A stretch of DNA of 64,000 bases, from assembly GCA_958295855.1 (NCBI GenBank), contig OY282383.1:3204481-3268480 (forward strand). The letters run 5' to 3'. Both the position numbers and the translations under genes were made by a program. The DNA comes from an uncultured Poribacteria bacterium (GTDB lineage Bacteria; Poribacteria; WGA-4E; WGA-3G). Position 1 is the first letter of the stretch. Each line of letters begins with the position of its first letter. Shown piece after piece: positions 34,347 to 41,063 of the stretch. Below the pieces are notes generated by a model. It saw nothing but the letters and a program-made list of their open reading frames with translations, did no database searches and was not told the DNA's origin.

Positions 34347-34690
34347 AGAGGGTTCCGTTCTATTTTTTCCCTAGTAGTTTACCGGCAAAGACGATGAAAA
34401 TCAAGCCACATGAGTCCTATATCAGAGGCATTCAGGGAGGGGTATGTCCCCTGCTTTGCAGGGGTGATACCCTTATGCGGAATTCTGTAAGAGATAATTG
34501 TCACTCAGGGTGCGTCTCTAATCCTGCAAATCCTGGTTCAGACGTAGAATTCACATTTTTTCAAAGAAAAGCGATGCGATTTGCAACAAAATATGTAAGC
34601 TTGTTGCATTTTTTCACAGTGGAAAATTAGAACTGTTTTTTCCTACCGGTGTGAATGTGAGGTTTACAAAAGGACACTTGATATTTTTCT
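34347..34690. other. divergent intergenic region with PAL1
   Basis: PAL1 lies at 34441-34471. The remaining ~250 nt are AT-rich and contain no recognised gene or RNA; the lpxL promoter lies at its right end. Confidence 0.6.
34441..34471. repeat. PAL1 copy (intergenic)
   Basis: GGTATGTCCCCTGCTTTGCA through GATACC; compact form. Confidence 0.8.
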
Positions 34691-34719
34691 TTGTAATTTT
34701 GCAAGAAATTGGGTATACT
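34691..34719 (+). promoter_or_regulatory. sigma-70 promoter immediately before lpxL
   Basis: TTGTAA (34691-34696), a 17-nt spacer and TATACT (34714-34719). The predicted start of transcription is within a few nt of the ATG at 34729, and no ribosome site fits between, so the mRNA may be leaderless. Confidence 0.6.
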
Positions 34720-34728
34720 ATTTAACTA

Positions 34729-35601
34729 ATGAAAGATTGGTGTTATGAATTTGCTGTGAAATTGATCGGATGCTGCGTATCTCGACTGCCGCGCCCGGTG
34801 AGATTGGCCATCGGAGGAGGGTTGGGTAGCCTCGTATTTTGGCTTGCACCGCGGCAAAGACGTCTAGCATGTAAACACCTACGGCACAGCTTGAATCTCT
34901 CAGATGAACGCCGCGTCAAAGCGATAGCCAAACGGTGCTTTGAAAACTTAGGCAAAAATGTGGTAGAATTTATGCAGTTGCCGCGCATGAATCCGAAGCA
35001 GATTCAACGGTATGTCAGTTTTGAAGGAATTCGGCATGTGAAGCAAGCCCTTGCGCAAGGGAGAGGAGCAATCATTTTAACAGGACATTTCGGCAATTGG
35101 GAACTGCTTGCATCGAGTATTTCTGCTACGATTGCCCCCCTAACACCGATTGTGCGCGAATTGCGTTCACCCCGTTTAAACGCCTTGGTCTGTCGCTACC
35201 GAGAAAAAGCGGGATATACCACCATCGATCGGGATACGGGCTTGCGGAGCGCGCTACGATGCCTCAAACGCAACGAACTGCTCGGCATTGTCGCAGACGT
35301 GGACACCACTGTGAACGGCGTTTTCGTCGATTTCTTCGGCAGACTTGCCTATACGCCGTATAGTCCCGTCGCCATTGCCCTCAAAACAGGTGCCGTAATA
35401 CTACCGTCTTTTATTATCCGTCAACCCGATGGTTCGCACCGCGCCATTATCGAACCGCCGTTAGCGTTAAAGCGGACAGGCGTGAAAGAGAAAGAACTTG
35501 TTATTAATACGCAGAAATTCACCAAACTTATTGAATCCTACATCCGGCAATACCCGGAGCAGTGGATTTGGATGCATGAGCGCTGGAAGACTCGTCCTTA
35601 A
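34729..35601 (+). CDS. lpxL: LpxL/HtrB-type lipid A acyltransferase
   Basis: The 290-residue protein has a short hydrophobic N-terminus and the LPLAT catalytic box TGHFGNWELLA (H-x4-E) near residue 123, followed by PIVRELRSPRLNALVCRYREKAGY and later FFGRLAYTPYSPVAIALKTGAVILPSF. It adds a secondary acyl chain to lipid A at the inner membrane. It stands just before lptC-lptA-lptB, which fits LPS assembly. The family call is firm; the exact acyl position is not known. Confidence 0.88.
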   Translation: MKDWCYEFAVKLIGCCVSRLPRPVRLAIGGGLGSLVFWLAPRQRRLACKHLRHSLNLSDERRVKAIAKRCFENLGKNVVEFMQLPRMNPKQIQRYVSFEGIRHVKQALAQGRGAIILTGHFGNWELLASSISATIAPLTPIVRELRSPRLNALVCRYREKAGYTTIDRDTGLRSALRCLKRNELLGIVADVDTTVNGVFVDFFGRLAYTPYSPVAIALKTGAVILPSFIIRQPDGSHRAIIEPPLALKRTGVKEKELVINTQKFTKLIESYIRQYPEQWIWMHERWKTRP

Positions 35602-35619
35602 CTTTTCATCAATTCAGTT

Positions 35620-35760
35620 TCTGCTCCGATTTTTCCGCTTGTTGTATATACCCCCGCTTTGCGGGGGTTTCCACCCTCTTCAAAATCGGGTTTCTTTTTG
35701 GTTCTATGGCTTTTTATGCAAATTAACGAAAAGAAGGGAGCATGTGCAATCATGCTGGCA
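35620..35760. repeat. composite repeat block (with PAL1) reaching the lptC start
   Basis: The order TTCTGCTCCGATTTTTCC - PAL1 (35647-35674) - CAAAATCGGGTTTCTTTTTG - AATTAACGAAAAGAAGGG - CATGTGCAAT recurs at 56925-57110, there with an extra R5 insert. The middle part recurs inverted at 54510-54585. Confidence 0.72.
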
Positions 35761-36373
35761 CGTTCGAGTTTTTTGGCAAAATAGCGGCATCATAGCAGGG
35801 TTGACTCTCTGTTTGCTCCTCTTGGCGATAGGGTGTAAAAATACAGAGCCACCTGTCGGTGAGACTGCTGGACGCGATGCGGAAGCTGTAGACGCAGTCC
35901 CAACGCAAAAACTGGCAATGTTTTCTACACAACATACCGAAGCGGGAATCCTTAAATGGACGCTCGTCGCGGATACCTCAACATTTCATGGAACGTATGT
36001 TCACGTGGAGAAGCCGACCGTTGAAATTTTTGAAAACGGCACTGTTTCTATTACATTAACTAGCCAAACGGGTAAGCAGTTTCTCACCGGCAGCGAGAAA
36101 GACAATCTGCATCTGTTCGGTGATGTCGTCGGAATTAGCAAAGATGGCAAGTTATTTACTGACGAACTCTATTGGCGCAACCGGGCAGGCACACTATACG
36201 CGCCCAATCAAGTGACACTTGTCCGTGGGGATTCCACCTGGGTCGGAATAGAAATGGACGCAAATCCGACGCTTGAAACCGTAGAGATGAAAAACAATCG
36301 ATTCAAACTTTATCCTAAAGATGAGAAAGCGCATGAATTACCTAAACCGCCTAACAATTCACAAACTCAGTAG
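35744..36373 (+). CDS. lptC: LptC-like LPS-export lipoprotein
   Basis: The open frame starts at 35498, but the first part is lpxL antiframe and repeat. GTG 35744 follows AAGGGAG at good distance and gives 209 residues with a hydrophobic segment (SGIIAGLTLCLLLLAIGC) ending in Cys, so a lipidated LptC is likely. The rest is the LptC beta-jellyroll: WTLVADTSTFHGTYVHVEKPTVEIFENG and later DELYWRNRAGTLYAPN. LptC links the LptBFG transporter to LptA in the periplasm. The overlap with lptA is about 50 nt. Confidence 0.78.
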   Translation: MQSCWHVRVFWQNSGIIAGLTLCLLLLAIGCKNTEPPVGETAGRDAEAVDAVPTQKLAMFSTQHTEAGILKWTLVADTSTFHGTYVHVEKPTVEIFENGTVSITLTSQTGKQFLTGSEKDNLHLFGDVVGISKDGKLFTDELYWRNRAGTLYAPNQVTLVRGDSTWVGIEMDANPTLETVEMKNNRFKLYPKDEKAHELPKPPNNSQTQ

Positions 36374-37256
36374 TTTCTGTGTTTACACTAGTTTCCTAAC
36401 GCTATTGATAGGGCTCATCTCCCTAACCCTGGGGGCAGAAGAGGCACCAAACGACGTTTCCCAAGGCACCCCAGAAACCCATGCCCCGCATCGCAAAGTG
36501 GCTGAGAACCCTATAGATAGCGATACGCAGAAAACAGCAGATTCCGAAAGTGCCGAAGAGGAAATTAACGGGACAGCGGAGCACCTTGAAAGACATGAGC
36601 TACAGGGCATAACCATTCTCACGGGGAACGTCGAGATTCTCCGAACTGATGGGTATCTCAACGCGGACAAAGTCACCTTTTACACAGACACCGAAACCGG
36701 AGAAACGATTCGGACCGTGGCAGAAGGCAATGTTGAAATCCGAGATGCCGATATTTTTGCCACCTCCGATCATGCTACCATGGAGCATGTTAAGAATATG
36801 ATTATTCTTGAGCATAATGTGGTGGTGCTCCAGAACAAGGATAGACTTGAAACCGCACTCTTCAAATTTAATCGAACCACCGGCAAACAGACTGGCGAGG
36901 GCGGCGTAAAATTTAAAGTTCGCATCAAGCAAGCTGAACCTATAGAAGCTACCGCGGATAGTGCTGCTGCCGCCGCAGATGGGGCACGCCCGCCCATTTC
37001 CGGTGAGGAAAAAACTGCACCCGCAGAAACAGAAGATGCAGGTACCGGTGAAGAAAAAACTGCACCCGCAGAAACAGAAGATGGGGCCCGCCCGCCCATT
37101 TCCGGTGAAGAAAAAACTGCACCAGTTGACGCTGACGCTGACGCTGACACTGACGCGGGCGAAGCAGATACCGAAAAAGAAACTGCACCCGCGGAAACGG
37201 AAGAAGAGCCTGAAGCGGAGGCAGACGACACAGCACCGACAGAAGAAACGCAATAA
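36321..37256 (+). CDS. lptA: LptA/OstA-like periplasmic LPS-transport protein with repetitive acidic tail
   Basis: 311 residues; ATG 36333 is an alternative start. There is a signal peptide (FCVYTSFLTLLIGLISLTLGAEE). The OstA beta fold spans about residues 90-205: LQGITILTGNVEILRTDGYLNADKVTFY and VAEGNVEIRDADIFATSDHATM. LptA bridges inner and outer membrane for LPS transport. The last ~100 residues are an acidic, Thr/Ala/Glu-rich tail in which GARPPISGEEKTAPAETED occurs twice, with a shorter third unit; the GARPPISG codons are inverted PAL3 repeat. lptB follows by 14 nt. Confidence 0.82.
   Translation: MRKRMNYLNRLTIHKLSSFCVYTSFLTLLIGLISLTLGAEEAPNDVSQGTPETHAPHRKVAENPIDSDTQKTADSESAEEEINGTAEHLERHELQGITILTGNVEILRTDGYLNADKVTFYTDTETGETIRTVAEGNVEIRDADIFATSDHATMEHVKNMIILEHNVVVLQNKDRLETALFKFNRTTGKQTGEGGVKFKVRIKQAEPIEATADSAAAAADGARPPISGEEKTAPAETEDAGTGEEKTAPAETEDGARPPISGEEKTAPVDADADADTDAGEADTEKETAPAETEEEPEAEADDTAPTEETQ
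36978..37105. repeat. tandem ~100-nt repeat in lptA carrying two inverted PAL3 copies
   Basis: GGGGCACGCCCGCCCATTTC at 36982 and GGGGCCCGCCCGCCCATTTC at 37083; inverted forms of GGAAATAGGGCGGGCGGGA, found in valS (42383, 42913) and at 46003. Confidence 0.75.
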
Positions 37257-37265
37257 CACAGGAGT

Positions 37266-37295
37266 GGTATTTGCCCCTGCGAGCAGGGGTTTATA
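37266..37295. repeat. PAL1 copy at the lptB start
   Basis: GGTATTTGCCCCTGCGAGCA with right arm TTATAC; it sits between the ribosome site and the family-conserved start of LptB. Confidence 0.75.
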
Positions 37296-38074
37296 CTTTA
37301 ATCAACTTTGTGGCAATAGAACTTCAAGCACACAAACTCGTGAAACGCTATACACGGCGTGGACCCATTGTTGTCAATGAGGTTAGCCTATCTGTCCAGC
37401 AAGGTGAAATTGTCGGCTTACTCGGCCCCAACGGGGCCGGAAAATCGACAACGTTTTACATGGTGGTAGGCCTCATTCGTCCCAATGCCGGCAGGATTAT
37501 GTATGACAATAAGGATATCACCTTTCTCCCTATGTATAAGCGCGCCCGGCTTGGCATCGGCTATCTCGCACAAGAGACATCAATTTTTCGCAAATTGACT
37601 ATTCGACAGAACATTGAAGCAATCCTGGAGGCACAACGTGTCCCGAAACCGGAGCGCAAAACCCGTATCCAGGAACTAACCAACGAACTCGGCATATCAA
37701 AACTCTTAGATCGCAAGGCGTATACACTCTCTGGCGGCGAATGTCGCCGCGCGGAAATTGCACGCGCACTCGCAGCACAGCCGGCTTTCATTCTGCTTGA
37801 CGAACCGCTCTCTGGAATAGATCCAATTGCTGTCGCTGATATTAAGCACCTTATTAGTCATTTACGCGACCGGAATCTCGGCATTCTCATTACGGACCAC
37901 AATGCCGCAGAAACCCTTGACATCGTTGACAGGGCATACCTTATTGCTGATGGAAAGATTACGCTCTCTGGCACCCCTAAAGAACTACTCAGCAGCAAAG
38001 TTGCCAGAGAACTCTATTTCGGACACAACTTCTCCTATCGGTTGTCGCCGACTACAGGACAACAGACAGATTAA
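37271..38074 (+). CDS. lptB: LPS-export ABC transporter ATPase LptB
   Basis: ABC ATPase with Walker A GPNGAGKSTT, signature LSGGECRRAEIARAL, Walker B FILLDEPLSGIDP and switch His in LITDHN; NIEAILEAQRV is typical of LptB. It powers LPS extraction with LptF/LptG. CAGGAG lies seven nt before TTG 37271, whose first 13 codons (MPLRAGVYTLINF) are PAL1-derived; GTG 37310 would give the family's normal N-terminus (AIELQAHKLVK) but has no ribosome site. The longer 267-residue form is preferred. Confidence 0.92.
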   Translation: MPLRAGVYTLINFVAIELQAHKLVKRYTRRGPIVVNEVSLSVQQGEIVGLLGPNGAGKSTTFYMVVGLIRPNAGRIMYDNKDITFLPMYKRARLGIGYLAQETSIFRKLTIRQNIEAILEAQRVPKPERKTRIQELTNELGISKLLDRKAYTLSGGECRRAEIARALAAQPAFILLDEPLSGIDPIAVADIKHLISHLRDRNLGILITDHNAAETLDIVDRAYLIADGKITLSGTPKELLSSKVARELYFGHNFSYRLSPTTGQQTD

Positions 38075-38383
38075 TTTATGGCTATCGACTATCAGGAGGC
38101 CCGTGACAGTGACATGCTAGGAAATGCCACAAGAGAACAGAACTGACTGCCGATAGCCGACGGCTGACAACCTTGTAGGAGCGATGTCCGAATCGCGACA
38201 AGAAGGCTATCACCCCGCTTTGCGGGGAAATCAGCCGTACCTAAAATGGACAGAATGCACGTCACAAGTGTAAGAAATAAAAATGCACGTCGCATAAATA
38301 AGAAATAAAAAAGTTGTTCGCTAATCACTCACAACTTGGTATTATACAATATAACTCGCTCTGCTTGATGAAGGCGATATGAA
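38075..38383. other. intergenic region with PAL1 variant and doubled R5 head
   Basis: No gene. A PAL1 variant with matched arms GGCTAT/ATCAGCC at 38205-38236 and an R5 element at 38266-38340 in which GTAAGAAATAAAAA occurs twice around GCACGTCGCATAA. The rest shows imperfect TATGGCTATCGACT-type inverted repeats, unexplained. Confidence 0.6.
38205..38236. repeat. PAL1 variant with matched GGCT/AGCC arms
   Basis: Core CCCCGCTTTGCGGGG. A second case of compensating arm changes. Confidence 0.68.
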
Positions 38384-40213
38384 ATGCTTAAATTTTTCCA
38401 GACAAACCTGCATAACCAGAAGTTCCGGCAGAGACAAAAGGTTGCAATCACGCCTAAGTTGAAGCAGGCACTTGATATACTTTTGATGCCGAAGGTGGAA
38501 CTCGCGCGGCACATGGTACAAGAACAGGAGCAGAACCCCTTCCTTGAAATTGATGAACAGGAAGAAACAGCACTACCTGATGAAGAATTCGACCCAGACC
38601 CTGAGTGGAATCAACCTGAAGAAAATCTCGACCGTGAGGATACCGCCACCGATATTGACTGGGACACCGCCTTTGAGGATCGCGTTTCACTTAGCGAACG
38701 AATAAACGCCAGCTACTCGCCGCCCGATGAATCCCTAGCGGACATCGCCCAAGAGCGATCGTTAAACGAGCACCTAGCTGAGCAGCTGCAGCTCGCCACC
38801 TTCACAGAAACCGAACGCGCCATCGGTGAATGCATCCTGGGAAATTTAAACGGTAAAGGCCAACTGCAACTCAAACTGTTTCAAATCCCAGGACAATTCG
38901 CAACGGAACTAGATAATGGGAGTCTCTCAGAGGAACTACACACCCTTATTGAGAAAAACTTACGAAATGCAACCAATGACAGGGAGCTCGAATTCTCAAA
39001 AACCCCAACAATTCAGGTGAGAATGACAGGCAACCACAACCAAACTAGCGATGAACTTTGTTCCCACACACGGGGTTGGAAAATTATTGACAGGGACAAC
39101 AGCAAAACCTATACTGTGCTACCGGAGCAACCTCCGAATCACTGTACACAAGCGGAGGTGGTATCTGCCCCGCTTTGCGGGGTTGATGCGATTGTCCAAC
39201 TGAACTTCTATCAACTCACGTTGGAAGATATCGCAGAGGAAGTTGGATGTGCCATACGTCAGGTGAAAGCTGTTCTTCGCACAATTCAGGACACCTTTGA
39301 ACCACAAGGCATCGCTTATCGAGATATAAGGGAAAAATGGCTGATTCGGATTCGGATCCGCCGCCAACACAAGGAAACCGTGCATCCTCTCGCCCAAGAA
39401 ATCGTTGAAAAACACTTTGATGATGTTGAAAATCGACGCTTTAATCGCATTGCTGAAGCCTTGGGCGTTAACACCACAGAGATTCACGAAGCTATCGGAA
39501 CCCTGTCGCCTTACCCGGGAATTTCCTTCACCGATTCAGCGACACGCGCACTCGGAAATAAGCCCGCGGCGGATATTCTGCCAGAGGTTGAGGTTCGGTA
39601 CATTAACGGTGAATGTCATATTATTTCTACAGATGACGACCAGCCCCGTTTGAAACTGAATACCTACTATCTCAACCTTATGAAGAATCCGCCAGCGACT
39701 TTAAATGCAGAGGATAAGGAATGGATGGAAGAACGGTATCGAGATGCCAAGGATTACCTCAGCTGTATAGCAGAACGCAGCCGCACCATTTTCCTAATCA
39801 CCAAAGCAATTTTTGACGTGCAAGTGGACTTCTTCGCGCAGGGTGAAAAAGGTATTAAACCCTTAACGCTGAAAACTGTGGCTGACAGAGTAGGCGTTCA
39901 CGAGTCAACTGTCAGCCGTGTGACAAGCAATAAATATGTGAAAACTCCATACGGAACTATCCTGTTAAAGTTTTTCTTTAGCAACAAAGTAGAGACAACG
40001 CAAGGCGGCACTGTATCTGCCAAGCAGGTAAAAGTACGGATTGCAGAGATGATTCGGGATGAAGATCATAGCAAACCGCTTAGCGATCAGGCAATCAGTG
40101 ACCAATTGAAAGCGAAGGGCGTGTCACTGGCACGGCGGACTGTCCAAAAATATCGTAAAGAATTAGCTATCCCGCCGTCACGCCAAAGGGCTAGCCAACA
40201 GGCAACTCGATAG
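38384..40213 (+). CDS. rpoN: RNA polymerase sigma-54 factor with enlarged core-binding domain
   Basis: 609 residues against the usual ~430-500. Region I is at the start (LHNQKFRQRQKVAITPKLKQALDILLMPKVELARHMVQEQ), and the RpoN box ARRTVQKYRKELAIPPSRQR ends it; the HTH region (TVADRVGVHESTVSRV) is intact. Between GECILGNLNGKGQLQL and LTLEDIAEEVGC, normally adjacent in the core-binding domain, about 110 extra residues intervene; they end in a PAL1-derived stretch (VVSAPLCGV, DNA 39159-39190). Sigma-54 needs AAA+ activators, none of which are in the window. hpf follows, as is common. Confidence 0.92.
   Translation: MLKFFQTNLHNQKFRQRQKVAITPKLKQALDILLMPKVELARHMVQEQEQNPFLEIDEQEETALPDEEFDPDPEWNQPEENLDREDTATDIDWDTAFEDRVSLSERINASYSPPDESLADIAQERSLNEHLAEQLQLATFTETERAIGECILGNLNGKGQLQLKLFQIPGQFATELDNGSLSEELHTLIEKNLRNATNDRELEFSKTPTIQVRMTGNHNQTSDELCSHTRGWKIIDRDNSKTYTVLPEQPPNHCTQAEVVSAPLCGVDAIVQLNFYQLTLEDIAEEVGCAIRQVKAVLRTIQDTFEPQGIAYRDIREKWLIRIRIRRQHKETVHPLAQEIVEKHFDDVENRRFNRIAEALGVNTTEIHEAIGTLSPYPGISFTDSATRALGNKPAADILPEVEVRYINGECHIISTDDDQPRLKLNTYYLNLMKNPPATLNAEDKEWMEERYRDAKDYLSCIAERSRTIFLITKAIFDVQVDFFAQGEKGIKPLTLKTVADRVGVHESTVSRVTSNKYVKTPYGTILLKFFFSNKVETTQGGTVSAKQVKVRIAEMIRDEDHSKPLSDQAISDQLKAKGVSLARRTVQKYRKELAIPPSRQRASQQATR
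39159..39190. repeat. PAL1 copy inside rpoN
   Basis: GGTATCTGCCCCGCTTTGCG; the left outer arm is intact, the right arm is eroded to GATGC. In frame near residue 259. Confidence 0.78.
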
Positions 40214-40304
40214 GCATGCTCTTAAATTAGCGGATAAGGTGTCTCTAACAAGATTTTCCACAACTTTGGAAACTGCAACCTTATGAAAAATTTGGAGGAC
40301 TCTC

Positions 40305-40862
40305 ATGAAAATTCTCTATTCCGGACATCAGTTGAAAATCACCGACGATATTCATGCCTACATCCTAAAACGGGCCAATAAATTTGAAGCCCGTTTTGGA
40401 GAAATGCAAGAATTAAATGTCATCCTCAAAGTAGAAAAACACCAGATAGATGCAGAGCTGATATTGATAGCGAACCGCGCGTCATTCTATGCAGAAAGCC
40501 ACGCCCATGAGGTGTTCACCGCGTTGGACAAGGTCATGGGGAAAATGAACACGCAGCTACGCCGGCACAAGGACCGGGTCAAGGACAGAAGACATCAGGC
40601 ACCGCAACGTGAAGTTGTCGAGCTGTTGAATCCCAGCGAAGCAGAAACCGATAGTGAAATCAATGTACGCGAAACACCAGCGATTGTGCCGGTTGCCGAT
40701 AAATTCGCGTCGAAACCACTCACCGTTTCTGAAGCCGCAGTGGAACTCCAAACATCTGGGGAGTCACTCCTCCTGTTTCTGAACGCGGACACCAAACAGG
40801 TCAATCTTCTCTATCAAACCGATGAAAACGAATACGGATGGGTAGAACCGCTTTTTGTATGA
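40305..40862 (+). CDS. hpf: ribosome hibernation promoting factor, long form
   Basis: TGGAGGA precedes the ATG. The 185-residue protein has the S30AE/YfiA domain (residues 1-95: GHQLKITDDIHAYILKRANKFEARF, ALDKVMGKMNTQLRRHKDRVKDR) and the C-terminal dimerisation domain of long HPF (KPLTVSEAAVELQTSGESLLLFLNADTKQVNLLYQ). It pairs 70S ribosomes into 100S dimers in slow growth. Its position after rpoN is the classic order. Confidence 0.93.
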   Translation: MKILYSGHQLKITDDIHAYILKRANKFEARFGEMQELNVILKVEKHQIDAELILIANRASFYAESHAHEVFTALDKVMGKMNTQLRRHKDRVKDRRHQAPQREVVELLNPSEAETDSEINVRETPAIVPVADKFASKPLTVSEAAVELQTSGESLLLFLNADTKQVNLLYQTDENEYGWVEPLFV

Positions 40863-40878
40863 AGCACCGGGACGGATT

Positions 40879-40910
40879 GCATTTGCCCCTGCTTTGCAGG
40901 GGTAATATCT
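40879..40910. repeat. PAL1 copy between hpf and valS
   Basis: GCCCCTGCTTTGCAGGGG core with eroded outer arms. Confidence 0.72.
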
Positions 40911-40939
40911 TTAAACGCTATCTCTCCGCTATTCTTCTT

Positions 40940-40968
40940 GACATTCGCGCTTATTTCTGGTATCATAT
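40940..40968 (+). promoter_or_regulatory. sigma-70 promoter for valS
   Basis: TTGACA (40940-40945), a 17-nt spacer and TATCAT (40963-40968). A leader of ~90 nt follows and contains R10 (41014-41048). Confidence 0.65.
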
Positions 40969-41063
40969 AAGCAATAATTTAACGACTGCAGACGAATCTC
41001 CAAAACGCTATCAGAATGCACGTCGCTTATGGGCGTGTACGCCGCAAAACCGCTAGGTAAATT

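Noticed and set aside
36770..37231. Ser/Ala-rich minus-strand frame opposite lptA
   Set aside because: It is the antisense of the repetitive acidic tail; no start signal and composition explained by the other strand.
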